Notes: generated by a model from the letters alone, not told the origin. Positions 7,984 through 17,098 are shown, counted from the first letter of the stretch. The stretch: 64,000 nt of DNA from Isoptericola sp044389085 (GCF_044389085.1 NZ_JBIRXP010000006.1:186001-250000); one strand, 5' to 3'. Numbers and translations: made by a program.

Positions 7984-8559
7984 ATGACCTCAGCACCCGT
8001 GACCGTCGCGGTCCACCGCGCCGTCAGCCCCGACCGTGTCCCCGAGGTCACCGCCTGGGTGCAGTCCGGGGTCCGGCTCGCGAACCGCTGGGACGGCTTC
8101 CTGGGCTCCGGCTGGATCCGCGCCTCCGAGGGAGGCTCGGACTGGATCATGCTCTACCGGTTCGCCGACGCCGCCCGGCTGGAGGCGTGGGAGGAGTCGA
8201 CGGAGCGGCGGCGCTGGCTCGCCGCCGGCGAGGGGCTCGTCGAGGAGCGCCGGGTGGAGCGACGCACCGGCATCGAGGGGTGGTTCGACCCGCCGGTGCG
8301 CCAGGACGAGCCCGCCGGGCCCCCGCTGCTGGCCGCGCCGCCCCGGTGGAAGCAGTCCGTGGCCATCTGGCTCGGCTTCTTCCCGGTCAACCTCGCGTTC
8401 ACCGTGCTGATGGGCTGGCTCGTGCCGCCCTTCGCGGAGCTGCACGTGGTGCCGCGCGTGCTGGTCTCGACGCTGGCGCTCACGCCGATCATGTCGTTCT
8501 GGGTGCTGCCCTGGGTGACGGGCCGCCTGTCGGGCTGGTTGCACGCGCCGCGGCGGTGA
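7984..8559 (+). CDS. Antibiotic-biosynthesis-monooxygenase-fold (ABM) protein with two membrane helices
   Basis: 191 residues from ATG 7984 with AGGA 7 nt upstream. Residues 1-95 resemble the ABM dimeric ferredoxin-like fold (VTVAVHRAVSPDRVPEVTAW, GSDWIMLYRF, WEESTERRRWL), and residues 118-185 carry two membrane helices (VAIWLGFFPVNLAFTVLMGW and RVLVSTLALTPIMSFWVLPW). Such ABM-plus-membrane proteins are widespread, but their reaction is unknown. It ends 14 nt from the convergent GDPD gene. Confidence 0.75.
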   Translation: MTSAPVTVAVHRAVSPDRVPEVTAWVQSGVRLANRWDGFLGSGWIRASEGGSDWIMLYRFADAARLEAWEESTERRRWLAAGEGLVEERRVERRTGIEGWFDPPVRQDEPAGPPLLAAPPRWKQSVAIWLGFFPVNLAFTVLMGWLVPPFAELHVVPRVLVSTLALTPIMSFWVLPWVTGRLSGWLHAPRR

Positions 8560-8573
8560 GCCGCGGGCGGGCG

Positions 8574-9332
8574 TCAGCCCCGGGCCGGGGCGGTGGCCGT
8601 CTCGAGCCAGTCGCGCAGCGCGGCCGGACGGTCGGTGATGATGCCGTCCACGCCCGCGTCGGTGAGCGTGCGCCACGCGGCCTCGTCGTTCGCCGTCCAG
8701 CCGAAGACCCGCAGCCCCGCGGCGTGCGCCGCCGGGACGAGTTCCGGGTCGTCGGCGACCAGCGCCACCGCGGGGCTGACGGCCGCCGCGTCGAGCTCGG
8801 CGAGCAGCCCGGGCAGGTCCGCCCGGGGGTGCTCCACCAGCAGGGACCGCGGGACGCCCGGCGCGACGTCGCGCAGGGCCGCGACCGTCACCGGGTCGAA
8901 GCCCTGCACCACCAGCCGGCCCTCGAGGCCCGCGCCGTCCAGCACGCGCATCGGCACGGCGAGGTCCTCGGCGGACCAGCGTCCCTTGAACTCGCAGAGG
9001 ATGCCGAGGCCCGGGTGGCGCTCGACGAGCGCCAGGACCTCCGTGAGCGTGGGGACCCGCTGACCGGCGAACTTCCCGTCGAACCAGGACCCGGCGTCGA
9101 GCGCCTGCAGCTCGTCCCGGGTGAGGCTCCGCACCTCGCCGGTGCCGTCGGTCGTGGCATCGACCGTGCCGTCGTGGATCACGACGGGGACGCCGTCGGC
9201 GCTGAGGTGGACGTCGATCTCGATCATCGCTGCGCCCGCCTGCCCGGCGAGGTCGAATGCCGCCGGCGTGTTCTGCGGGGCGTCGGCGGAGGCGCCGCGG
9301 TGGGCGATGACGGCGGGGTAGCGAGTAACCAC
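8574..9332 (-). CDS. Glycerophosphodiester phosphodiesterase
   Basis: 252 residues; hydrolyses glycerophosphodiesters to glycerol-3-phosphate and an alcohol. VIAHRGASADAPQNT carries the first catalytic His, MIEIDVHLSADG the Glu-x-Asp metal pair, VIHDGTVDATTDGTG the second His, and LCEFKG the third metal Glu. The usual PENT motif reads PQNT, a conservative change. There is no signal peptide, so it is probably cytosolic. Unusually, the GTG start lies 1 nt beyond the 3' end of tRNA-Lys, so the mRNA probably shares the tRNA transcript. I found no ribosome site other than tRNA sequence. Confidence 0.92.
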   Translation of the reverse strand: MVTRYPAVIAHRGASADAPQNTPAAFDLAGQAGAAMIEIDVHLSADGVPVVIHDGTVDATTDGTGEVRSLTRDELQALDAGSWFDGKFAGQRVPTLTEVLALVERHPGLGILCEFKGRWSAEDLAVPMRVLDGAGLEGRLVVQGFDPVTVAALRDVAPGVPRSLLVEHPRADLPGLLAELDAAAVSPAVALVADDPELVPAAHAAGLRVFGWTANDEAAWRTLTDAGVDGIITDRPAALRDWLETATAPARG

Positions 9333-9333
9333 G

Positions 9334-9406
9334 TGGGCCCCCAGGGGCTCGAACCCTGAACCCGCGGATTAAAAGTCCGCTGCTCTGCCAGTTGAGCTAG
9401 AGGCCC
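9334..9406 (-). tRNA. tRNA-Lys (TTT)
   Basis: 73 nt. Acceptor GGGCCTC/GGGGCCC, D-arm TAGCTCAACTGGCAGAGC, anticodon loop CTTTTAA with TTT, and T-loop GGTTCGAGCCC; discriminator A. CCA is not encoded: the next four bases on the strand are CGTG, whose GTG is the start codon of the phosphodiesterase gene. A weak TACGCT box at 9445-9450 (minus strand) is a possible -10. Confidence 0.96.
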
Positions 9407-9678
9407 GCCGCCGTCCGCCCGGAGGTCGGTCGCCGGCTGCGGACAGCGTACGCGGGGCCGCGGGCGCCGCAGACGCGTCGTGACCTGGACCACTGTCGGA
9501 GCGACGCCCGAATGGTCACGATCTGGTCACGGAGGGCAACCTATCGACGCGGCGGGACGGCTGTCACGCGGGGTCTCACCCACCGGGAGATCTCGTCCCG
9601 ATCGCGTCTCATCGTTGCGTCGGGCCCGCCAGGCTGTTTCGGTGGACGGGTTCGCAAGGACCGACGAGAGGAGCGTCC

Positions 9679-9963
9679 ATGCTCACCGTGACCGACAACG
9701 CCCGTACCGCCGTCGAGGACCTGGCCCAGCAGGCAGGAGTGCCCGACGAGGGCGGGCTGCGGATCGCGCAGTCCGCCGGCCAGCCCGGCAACTTCGAGCT
9801 CGCGCTCGTCCCGGCCCCGCAGCCCGACGACCAGGTCGTCGACGAGGCGGGAGCCACGCACGTGTTCGTCGAGGCGCAGGCCGCGCCGGCCCTCGACACC
9901 CTGACCCTCGACACCGACCCTGCCGCGCAGGGTCCGGGATTCGTGCTCACGCCGCAGGCGTGA
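9679..9963 (+). CDS. HesB/IscA-fold protein without cluster-binding cysteines
   Basis: 94 residues with AGGAG 8 nt before ATG. The sequence MLTVTDNARTAVEDLAQQAG, with a later GGLRI strand, matches the start of A-type iron-sulfur carrier proteins (HesB/IscA). The three Cys that bind the cluster are absent; the protein has no Cys at all. This is a recurring actinobacterial subfamily, sometimes labelled HesB-like or adhesin. An iron-sulfur role is therefore doubtful; a structural or stress role is possible. Confidence 0.7.
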   Translation: MLTVTDNARTAVEDLAQQAGVPDEGGLRIAQSAGQPGNFELALVPAPQPDDQVVDEAGATHVFVEAQAAPALDTLTLDTDPAAQGPGFVLTPQA

Positions 9964-10020
9964 CGTCCGGGCGGGTGCCCGGCGCGTCGACGACGCACCC
10001 ACCCGTCTGACCGGTCCTCC

Positions 10021-10058
10021 GACGGCCGGGTACGGAGCTCGCTCCGTGCCCGGCCGTC
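10021..10058 (+). terminator. 17-bp hairpin after the HesB-like gene
   Basis: GACGGCCGGGTACGGAG pairs with CTCCGTGCCCGGCCGTC (one wobble) around a CTCG loop, 58 nt after the stop. No strong U-tract. Confidence 0.65.
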
Positions 10059-10152
10059 GTCGTCCCCGGACCGGGCCGCCGGAGGTGGCGCCCTGGGCGA
10101 GGGTGCGTCATCGTGTGGTGCCGCGACCCTGCGGCACCGACGGAGGTGACCC

Positions 10153-10956
10153 GTGCCCGACCTCGCCCGCGCCGCTCGACGCTCCTCGCGCAGCGCGAAC
10201 GACAGCCCCGCCCTGAAGACCCTCGCCCGCGCCGGCTACGTCGCCTCCGGCGTGCTGCACCTGCTCCTCGGGTGGCTGGCCGTCCGCCTGGCGTTCGGCT
10301 CCGCGCAGGGCGACGCGGACCAGCAGGGCGCCCTGCGCGAGCTCGCCGCCGCCCCGGGCGGCGCCCTCCTGCTGTGGCTGACGGCGGCGGGGTTCGCCGG
10401 CCTCGCCCTCTGGCAGCTCACCGAGGCGGTGGCGGGGGTGCCTGCCACGGACACCGCGAAGCAGCTCGGAGCCCGCGCGAAGGCGGCCGCGAAGGCCGTC
10501 CTGTACGGGGCGCTCGCCGCGACGTCCGTGCGGGTCGCCACCGGGTCCTCCGGCGGCGGGTCGGAGGAGGGGCTCACCGCCGACCTCATGCGTGCCCCCG
10601 CCGGCCGGTGGCTCGTCGCGGTGGTCGGGGTCGTGATCGTGGGGGTGGGGGTCTTCCACGTCGTCAAGGGCTGGCGCAGGTCGTTCCGCGACGACCTCCG
10701 TACGTCCGGGAACGGGGCGGTCGTGCGGCTGGGCCAGGTCGGCTACGTGGCGAAGGGGATCGCGCTCGGCGTGCTGGGGGGCCTCTTCGTGGCGGCCGCG
10801 GTCACGGCGGACCCCGAGAAGGCGGGCGGGCTGGACGACGCGCTGCGCACGATCAGGGAGCAGCCGTTCGGGGTGGTGCTGCTCGTCGCGACGGGCGTCG
10901 GCATCGCGGCCTACGGGGTCTACTCGTTCGCGCGGGCCCGGTACGCCCGGCTCTGA
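10153..10956 (+). CDS. DUF1206 family membrane protein
   Basis: 267 residues from GTG 10153 with GGAGGTGA 8 nt upstream. Six membrane helices form three copies of the two-helix DUF1206 unit, each opening with a G-Y-x-A-x-G-type motif: LARAGYVASGVLHLLLGWLA, KAAAKAVLYGALAATS and LGQVGYVAKGIALGVLGGLF. The family is restricted mainly to actinobacteria and related groups and its function is unknown. It ends 25 nt from a convergent gene. Confidence 0.85.
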   Translation: MPDLARAARRSSRSANDSPALKTLARAGYVASGVLHLLLGWLAVRLAFGSAQGDADQQGALRELAAAPGGALLLWLTAAGFAGLALWQLTEAVAGVPATDTAKQLGARAKAAAKAVLYGALAATSVRVATGSSGGGSEEGLTADLMRAPAGRWLVAVVGVVIVGVGVFHVVKGWRRSFRDDLRTSGNGAVVRLGQVGYVAKGIALGVLGGLFVAAAVTADPEKAGGLDDALRTIREQPFGVVLLVATGVGIAAYGVYSFARARYARL

Positions 10957-10981
10957 CCTGCCGGCCGGGCTGCCCTGACCG

Positions 10982-11728
10982 TCAGGCCGCGGGCTCCACG
11001 ATCCACGTCGCGCCGAGCAGCAGGCAGCCGACCGTGACGAGCAGGAAGACCACGACCCAGAGCATGCCGGTCGTGCGGGTGAGCGCGGCGAGCTGGTCCG
11101 CGTCGGACCTCCGCGCCCGCCCCCGGGACCGCTGGGCCTGGAGCTCCAGCACCGGGCGCACCGACCCGATGAGCAGGAACCAGGTGACGGCGTAGGCGAC
11201 GGTCGCCTGCGCGGCGGGCTCGAGCCACCACGAGACGGCGACCAGCGCGGCGCCCGAGACGAGGATGGACCACAGGCCGAACCAGTTCCGGATCTTCAGC
11301 AGCAGCAGCGCCAGCAGCAGCACGAGCAGCCACAGCAGCCCCACCGCGTAGCCGTGCCGCAGCAGCCAGGCGGCGCCGAGGCCCGTCAGGCCGGGGCCGA
11401 CGTAGCCGGCGAACGCCGTGACGACCATCCCGAAGCCGCGCGGCCGCCCCGCGGACACCGTGAGGCCCGAGGTGTCGGAGTGCAGGCGGATGGCGTCGAG
11501 GCGCCGCCCGGTGACCATGGCGGCCACGGCGTGCGCGCCCTCGTGCGCGATCGTCACGACGTGCCGCGCCACCCGCCACACCGGCGTCACGAGCACGACG
11601 GCGAGCGCGGCCAGTCCCGCGGCCAGCACCACCGCCTGCGCCGGGGGCGGCACGGGGGTGGTGGCGGCCGTCCAGATCTGCGTCAGCACGTCGCCGACCG
11701 TCCCGAGGAAGTCGTCCACGGCGGCCAT
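10982..11728 (-). CDS. M50-like membrane metallopeptidase family protein
   Basis: 248 residues. HEGAH at 62-66 fits the HExxH zinc site of M50 peptidases and lies at the end of a membrane helix. About six helices are predicted, including the leucine-rich LLWLLVLLLALLLLKI. The second metal motif of true site-2 proteases (an Asp in an N/D-P-G context) is not obvious; YVGPGLTGLG may replace it. It could cleave membrane proteins or be a diverged relative. GGTGG lies immediately before ATG 11728; another start is possible. Confidence 0.75.
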   Translation of the reverse strand: MAAVDDFLGTVGDVLTQIWTAATTPVPPPAQAVVLAAGLAALAVVLVTPVWRVARHVVTIAHEGAHAVAAMVTGRRLDAIRLHSDTSGLTVSAGRPRGFGMVVTAFAGYVGPGLTGLGAAWLLRHGYAVGLLWLLVLLLALLLLKIRNWFGLWSILVSGAALVAVSWWLEPAAQATVAYAVTWFLLIGSVRPVLELQAQRSRGRARRSDADQLAALTRTTGMLWVVVFLLVTVGCLLLGATWIVEPAA

Positions 11729-12002
11729 TCCACCACGTGCCCCTGGGAGCCCCTCCGGCCGCGCGCCCGCCGCGGCAGTTTCCGTTCGGCGCGGCAGTTC
11801 GAACTGCCGCCGCGAGCACGGACTGCCGCGCCGAGCGGGCGGCGGACCGCGGCGTGCCTGTCGACCCGGGCTCCCGTCGTGAGAGACTGGGGGCAGGTGG
11901 CTGCGCGTTGCGCGCCCCGCGTCGTGGAGATCCCCCCCGGATTACGTGCGGCGGACCCCGACCCCGACGTCTGAGACGTCCGAGCCCGAGAGGCCCCATT
12001 TC

Positions 12003-13487
12003 TTGTCTACCTTCGCCGACTTCGGCCTGCCCACCCCTGTCGTCCGTCAGCTGACGGAGCAGGGCATCACCACCCCGTTCCCCATCCAGACGGCGTCCCT
12101 GCCGGACACGCTGGCCGGCACCGACGTGCTCGGCCGCGGCCGCACCGGCTCCGGCAAGACGCTCGCGTTCTCGCTGCCGGTCGTGACGCGCCTGGCGACG
12201 TCCGCGGCGCAGGCCGCCGCCGCGGGCCGCCCCCGCCGCCGTCCCGGCCGCCCGCGCGCGCTCGTCCTGTGCCCGACGCGCGAGCTGGCCAACCAGATCA
12301 ACGCCACGATGGAGCCGCTCGCGAAGGCCCTGGGCCTCGTGACCACCACCGTGTTCGGCGGCGTCGCCCAGTCCCGCCAGGTCACGGCGCTCAACGCCGG
12401 CGTCGACGTCCTCATCGCGTGCCCCGGCCGCCTCGAGGACCTGCTCGGCCAGAAGCACCTCACCCTGGACGACGTCGAGATCACCGTGCTCGACGAGGCC
12501 GACCACATGGCCGACCTCGGCTTCCTGCCCGGCGTGAAGCGGATCATGGACCGCACGCCCACCGTGGGCCAGCGCTTGCTGTTCTCCGCGACGCTGGACA
12601 ACGGCGTCGACGTGCTCGTGAAGCGCTACCTCAAGAACCCGGTGACGCACTCGGTGGACGAGGCCGCCGCGCCGCCGCCGCAGATGACGCACCACATCCT
12701 CGCCGTGTCCGACGCCGACGCGAAGAAGCACGTGGTGCACGAGCTCGCGTCCGGCACCGGCCGCCGCGTGCTGTTCACCCGCACCAAGCACCAGGCGAAG
12801 AAGCTCGCCAAGCAGCTCACCGGCGCCGGTGTGCCCGCCGTCGACCTGCACGGCAACCTCGGGCAGGGGGCGCGCGAGCGCAACCTCGCCGCGTTCTCCT
12901 CGGGCGACGTCAAGGTGCTCGTCGCCACGGACATCGCCGCGCGCGGCATCCACGTCGACGACGTCGAGCTCGTCGTGCACGTCGACCCGCCGGCCGAGCA
13001 CAAGGCGTACCTGCACCGCTCGGGCCGCACGGCCCGTGCCGGGTCGGGCGGCGACGTCGTGACCGTGATGCTGCCCGAGCAGCGCGGCGACGTCCGCGAC
13101 CTCACGCGCAAGGCGAAGATCGACGCGCGCCCGCAGCCGGTGGCCCCCGGCGACGCGACCGTCAGCGCCCTGGTGGGCGAGGTCGCGCCGTACGTGACGC
13201 CGCCCGCCCCGGCGGCGCCGCAGCAGCCGCAGCGCCGCAAGGGCGGCGGTCAGTCGCAGGGTGGCGGCCAGCGCGGTCGCGGCTCGAGCGGCGAGGCGCA
13301 GCGCGGACAGGCGCAGCGCGGCCAGCAGGCCCAGCGTGCGCAGGGGCAGCGCCCCCAGGGCCAGGCGGCGTCGTCGGGCGGCCACGCCCCGCAGACGGTC
13401 CGCGCTGACGGCTCGGCGCCCGCGCGCCGTCGTCGCCGTCGTGGCGGCCGCGGCCGTGGCCAGGGCGGGTCGGCCCCCGCGGCCTGA
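12003..13487 (+). CDS. DEAD-box RNA helicase (RhlE-like)
   Basis: 494 residues from TTG 12003, chosen because LSTFADFGLPTPVV is the conserved beginning and GAGAGG lies 9 nt upstream; GTG 11946 would add 19 residues. The Q motif (PFPIQTASLP), Walker A GRGRTGSGKT (44-53), PTRELANQ, DEAD box VLDEAD (162-167), SAT motif LFSATL and HRSGRTARAG are all present. The last 85 residues are a low-complexity Gln/Arg/Gly tail ending in RRRRRRGGRGRGQGG, typical of RNA-binding extensions. Probable role: RNA remodelling in ribosome assembly or cold adaptation. Confidence 0.95.
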   Translation: MSTFADFGLPTPVVRQLTEQGITTPFPIQTASLPDTLAGTDVLGRGRTGSGKTLAFSLPVVTRLATSAAQAAAAGRPRRRPGRPRALVLCPTRELANQINATMEPLAKALGLVTTTVFGGVAQSRQVTALNAGVDVLIACPGRLEDLLGQKHLTLDDVEITVLDEADHMADLGFLPGVKRIMDRTPTVGQRLLFSATLDNGVDVLVKRYLKNPVTHSVDEAAAPPPQMTHHILAVSDADAKKHVVHELASGTGRRVLFTRTKHQAKKLAKQLTGAGVPAVDLHGNLGQGARERNLAAFSSGDVKVLVATDIAARGIHVDDVELVVHVDPPAEHKAYLHRSGRTARAGSGGDVVTVMLPEQRGDVRDLTRKAKIDARPQPVAPGDATVSALVGEVAPYVTPPAPAAPQQPQRRKGGGQSQGGGQRGRGSSGEAQRGQAQRGQQAQRAQGQRPQGQAASSGGHAPQTVRADGSAPARRRRRRGGRGRGQGGSAPAA

Positions 13488-13543
13488 CGGCCCCACCGGA
13501 ACAGCGGCGGGCCGGGCACGGTTGAGCACGACGGAGGTGTCAG

Positions 13544-13948
13544 ATGACGTACGAAGTCACGAAGTCCGACGAGCAGTGGAAGGTCGAGCTGAACCCGCAG
13601 GAGTTCGCCGTGCTGCGGCAGGCGGGCACCGAGCGGCCCTGGACCGGTGAGCTGCTCGACGAGAAGCGCGTCGGCGTGTACCGCTGTCGCGCCTGCGACA
13701 ACGAGCTCTTCCGGAGCGAGACGAAGTTCGACTCCCACTGCGGCTGGCCGTCGTTCTACACGCCGCTCGCCGGCGACGCCGTCGAGCTGCTCGAGGACCG
13801 GTCGCACGGCATGGTCCGCACCGAGGTGCGCTGCGCCCGGTGCGGCTCGCACCTGGGGCACGTCTTCGACGACGCGCCGCAGACGCCGACCGGGGACCGG
13901 TTCTGCATGAACTCGTTGAGCCTCACGTTCGAGCCGGCCGAGGCCTGA
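13544..13948 (+). CDS. msrB: Peptide-methionine (R)-S-oxide reductase
   Basis: 134 residues with GGAGGTG before ATG 13544. It reduces methionine-R-sulfoxide in proteins. Zinc-binding pairs are Cys48/Cys51 (CRAC) and Cys97/Cys100 (CARC). GWPSF and the active-site Cys121 in RFCMNSLSL are present. Full length for the single-domain family. A hairpin follows. Confidence 0.97.
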   Translation: MTYEVTKSDEQWKVELNPQEFAVLRQAGTERPWTGELLDEKRVGVYRCRACDNELFRSETKFDSHCGWPSFYTPLAGDAVELLEDRSHGMVRTEVRCARCGSHLGHVFDDAPQTPTGDRFCMNSLSLTFEPAEA

Positions 13949-13955
13949 CCGCCCG

Positions 13956-13984
13956 GGCCCGGGGCCGCCGTGCGGCCCCGGGCC
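13956..13984 (+). terminator. 13-bp hairpin after msrB
   Basis: GGCCCGGGGCCGC pairs with GCGGCCCCGGGCC around a CGT loop, 8 nt after the msrB stop. Confidence 0.65.
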
Positions 13985-14008
13985 GAGGGCACGGCTAGGG
14001 TCGGTCGG

Positions 14009-14773
14009 GTGACCGATCCCGCGCCCCTCGCGCCCGGCGCCGCGGCCCGGACCGCCGCGCCGGCGCCCGTGCCCGACCACCTCGTCAACCTGCGCGACGT
14101 CGCGACTGCCGCCCCGGGCCTGGTGCCCGGGGCGTTGCTGCGCTCCGACGCGCCGCGGTCGGGCGACGTCCCCCCGGGCGACGTCGCGTGGCCGCCGCGC
14201 ACGGTGCTCGACCTGCGCGACCCCGGGGAGAACGGGGAACCCCACCCGCTGGCGGGCACGGCGCGCGTCGTGCCGCTGCCGCTGCTGGACGGCACCGCGA
14301 TGGAGGGCGCCACGACCCCGGCGCCGGTGCCCGGGCTCGGCGAGCTCTACCTGCAGATGCTGGACGGTGCGGGCGCCACGCACCTCGTGGAGGCCGTGGG
14401 CCTCGTCGCCACGGCCGAGGCACCGGTCCTCGTGCACTGCACGGCCGGCAAGGACCGCACCGGCGTCACGGTCGCCCTGGTGCTCGCCCTGCTGGGCGTG
14501 GACCGGGCGGCGATCGTCGCGGACTACGAGCGGACCGGCCCACGGATGGCGCAGGTGCTCGCTCGCGTCGCGGTCACCGCGAACTACGCCGTCCCGGACG
14601 CGCACGTGCTGGCGAAGCTGCCGCCCGAGCTGGTCACCGCGCCGGGCTGGGCGATCGCGACGGTGCTCGACCGCCTCGCGGAGCACGACGGCGGCGCCGC
14701 CGGCTGGTTCGTCGCGCACGGCGGCGACCCGGCGACGCTCGACGCGCTACGGGCCCGCCTCCTGGCCGGCTGA
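14009..14773 (+). CDS. Tyrosine-protein phosphatase (dual-specificity/PTP-like, MptpB type)
   Basis: 254 residues. The signature HCTAGKDRTG (143-152; Cys144, Arg150) fits the CX5R phosphatase loop in the GKDRTG form used by actinobacterial MptpB-like enzymes. NLRDV and LDLRDPGE near the N-terminus are also typical. GTG 14009 is preferred because a TAGGGT box at 13996-14001 lies 7 nt upstream (leaderless); the open frame itself extends 39 nt further. Substrate could be protein phosphotyrosine or a phosphoinositide; the sequence does not decide. Confidence 0.88.
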   Translation: MTDPAPLAPGAAARTAAPAPVPDHLVNLRDVATAAPGLVPGALLRSDAPRSGDVPPGDVAWPPRTVLDLRDPGENGEPHPLAGTARVVPLPLLDGTAMEGATTPAPVPGLGELYLQMLDGAGATHLVEAVGLVATAEAPVLVHCTAGKDRTGVTVALVLALLGVDRAAIVADYERTGPRMAQVLARVAVTANYAVPDAHVLAKLPPELVTAPGWAIATVLDRLAEHDGGAAGWFVAHGGDPATLDALRARLLAG

Positions 14774-14874
14774 CGCGGCTGGCCGCGGCTGACCACGAGC
14801 ACGACGCCCGCCGCCGGGCACGGGTCAGGCCCGCCAGGACGGGTGTCCCGACGGGCCTGGAGACCGGCGGCGGC

Positions 14875-15360
14875 TCAGGAGCGCGTGTCGCGCCAGCGCA
14901 CGAAGTCCTCGGAGTACCGGTGCAGCAGCGTGGCGAGCTGGGCGACCTCGGCCTCGTCCCAGCTGCCGAACGCGTCCTTGTACATCTCGATGCGGCGGTC
15001 GCGGGCCTTCGCGAAGCGCTGGGCCCCGTCGGTGGTCAGGGTGATCCGCTGGCCACGGGTGTCCTCCGGGTCCACCTCGCGGTGCACGAGGCCCAGCTCC
15101 ACGAGCCGGCTCAGCTGACGCGAGACGGTGGCGCGCCCGACGCCGAAGTGGGCGGCGAGGTCCGACCCGCGGATCCCGGGATGGGAGTCGATGTGCGCGA
15201 GGATCGGGTACGCCGAGGCCTCGAGCTCGGGGTGCACCCGCCGGGCGGTCTGCGCCGCCGACGACTGGGCGCGACGGATCAGGACCCGGATCTCGCGTTC
15301 GAGAGCCCCGAACGGGTCGGTGGCCGGGTCGGGCAGGGGCTGGGCGGCTGCGTCGTGCAT
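14875..15360 (-). CDS. MarR family transcriptional regulator
   Basis: 161 residues. Winged helix core GSDLAAHFGVGRATVSRQLS, then RLVELGLVHREVDPEDTRGQ, flanked by N- and C-terminal dimerisation helices. A CATGAT box (15367-15372, minus strand) 6 nt before ATG suggests a leaderless start. It is separated by 112 nt from the DHA2 transporter gene, which has its own MarR regulator upstream, so the target of this one is unknown. Confidence 0.88.
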   Translation of the reverse strand: MHDAAAQPLPDPATDPFGALEREIRVLIRRAQSSAAQTARRVHPELEASAYPILAHIDSHPGIRGSDLAAHFGVGRATVSRQLSRLVELGLVHREVDPEDTRGQRITLTTDGAQRFAKARDRRIEMYKDAFGSWDEAEVAQLATLLHRYSEDFVRWRDTRS

Positions 15361-15472
15361 GCGCCCATCATGGGGCTTCGCCGGGGCAAACGGGAGTGCC
15401 GTAGCAGGCGAAGTTGCGCCCGGACGGGGCCTCAGCGGGTGAAATCGGCCCCGTCCGGGTGCTCCGCCGGTG

Positions 15473-17098
15473 TCAGGCCCGCTCGGCGATGGGCGCGGCG
15501 GCGGGCTGCTCGGCCGCCTTCTCCTCGTCGAGCACCTGCTCGATGCCGGAGCGGTGCCCCAGCGGGATCTCCTTGATGAAGAGCACCGCGATGAGGGAGA
15601 CGACGGCCATGGGGACGGCGTACAGGAAGATCGTCGTGATGCCGTCGGCGTAGGCGCCCTCGACCACGGTCTGCACCGGGGCGGGCAGCGACGCGAGGTC
15701 CGGCACGGCGCCGGAACCGGCGCCCATGGCGTCGGAGGCGATGCCGAGCTTCGCGAGGCCGGTGGACAGGTCCGTCTTGATCTGCGCGGCCATCACGGCG
15801 CCCAGGGCGGACACGCCGATCGCGCCGCCCAGCGAGCGGAAGAACGCGACGCCGGAGGTGCCGGCGCCCATCTCGTGCACGTCGAGGGTGTTCTGGGTGG
15901 CGAGCACCAGGTTCTGCATCAGGGCACCCACCGACAGGCCCAGCCCGAACAGGTACACGGAGATGAGCACGAAGCTCGTGTCCACCTCGATGGTCGACAG
16001 GCCGAACAGCGAGGCGGTCAGGACGACGGCGCCGCCCACCATGATCGCCTTGTACCGGCCGGTGTTCGAGATGATCCGGCCGAGCACGATGCCCGCGAGC
16101 ATCGTGCCGACGACCATCGGGATGGTCAGCAGGCCGGACTCGGTCGGCGTCTTGCCGCGCGCCAGCTGGAAGTACTGGCTGAGGAAGACCGCGGTGCCGA
16201 ACATGGCGACCCCGACGGACGCGGAGGCGACCACCGCGAGCACGAACGTGCGGTTCTTGAACAGGTGCAGGGGGATGATCGGCTCGGCGGCGTGCTTCTC
16301 GACGAAGCCGACGACGACGAGCGCCACCAGGGCGCCACCGACCATCGCGGCGGTCTGCCACGAGAGCCACTCGAACTGGTCGCCGGCGAAGGTGACCCAC
16401 AGGAGCAGCAGCGCGACGGCGACGGCGATGAGGCCGGCGCCCGCGTAGTCGATCTTCACCTCGCGCTTGGCGAGGGCGGGCAGGTGCAGCGTCTTCTGCA
16501 GCACGATGAACGCGGCGACGGCGAACGGGACGCCGACGAAGAACGTCCAGCGCCAGCCGACCGAGTCGGTGAGCACGCCGCCGAGCAGCGGGCCGCCGAT
16601 CTGCGCGACGGCCATGACGCCGCCCATGAGGCCCATGTACTTGCCGCGCTCGCGCGGGCTGATGATGTCGGCCATGAGCACGGTGGCGAGGGCCGTGAGG
16701 CCGCCCGCGCCGATGCCCTGCAGGGCGCGGAAGCCGATGAGCATCTCGATGTTCTGCGACAGGCCCGCCGCGGCGGCGGAGACCACCGTGATGGCGAGCG
16801 CGACCTGCATGAGGACCTTGCGGTTGGTCAGGTCGGCGAGCTTGCCCCACAGCGGGGTCGTGATCGTCATCGTCAGCAGCATCGCGGTGACGACCCAGGT
16901 GTAGGAGTGCTGGGAGCCGCCCAGCTCGCTGACGATCTTCGGCAGCGACGTCGAGACGATGGTGGTGGCCAGCAGCGAGACGAAGACGCCGAGGAGGATG
17001 CCCGAGAGGGCCTCGAGCACCTCGCGGCGGGTCATCGCCGGGGCCGGGGTGGCGGAAAGGTCCGGCGCGGTGGGCGCCGGGCTGGGGGACTGACTCAT
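15473..17098 (-). CDS. Multidrug MFS transporter, DHA2 family (14 helices, EmrB/QacA type)
   Basis: 541 residues from ATG 17098. About 14 membrane helices. Motif A-like GKLADLTNRK follows helix 2, and ILLGVFVSLLATTIVSTSLP fits the family's first helix with the DHA2 pattern. The start shares one base with the stop of the upstream MarR gene (TGATG), so the two are an operon. Probable role: proton-driven drug export induced when MarR releases its operator at about 17657-17697. Confidence 0.93.
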   Translation of the reverse strand: MSQSPSPAPTAPDLSATPAPAMTRREVLEALSGILLGVFVSLLATTIVSTSLPKIVSELGGSQHSYTWVVTAMLLTMTITTPLWGKLADLTNRKVLMQVALAITVVSAAAAGLSQNIEMLIGFRALQGIGAGGLTALATVLMADIISPRERGKYMGLMGGVMAVAQIGGPLLGGVLTDSVGWRWTFFVGVPFAVAAFIVLQKTLHLPALAKREVKIDYAGAGLIAVAVALLLLWVTFAGDQFEWLSWQTAAMVGGALVALVVVGFVEKHAAEPIIPLHLFKNRTFVLAVVASASVGVAMFGTAVFLSQYFQLARGKTPTESGLLTIPMVVGTMLAGIVLGRIISNTGRYKAIMVGGAVVLTASLFGLSTIEVDTSFVLISVYLFGLGLSVGALMQNLVLATQNTLDVHEMGAGTSGVAFFRSLGGAIGVSALGAVMAAQIKTDLSTGLAKLGIASDAMGAGSGAVPDLASLPAPVQTVVEGAYADGITTIFLYAVPMAVVSLIAVLFIKEIPLGHRSGIEQVLDEEKAAEQPAAAPIAERA

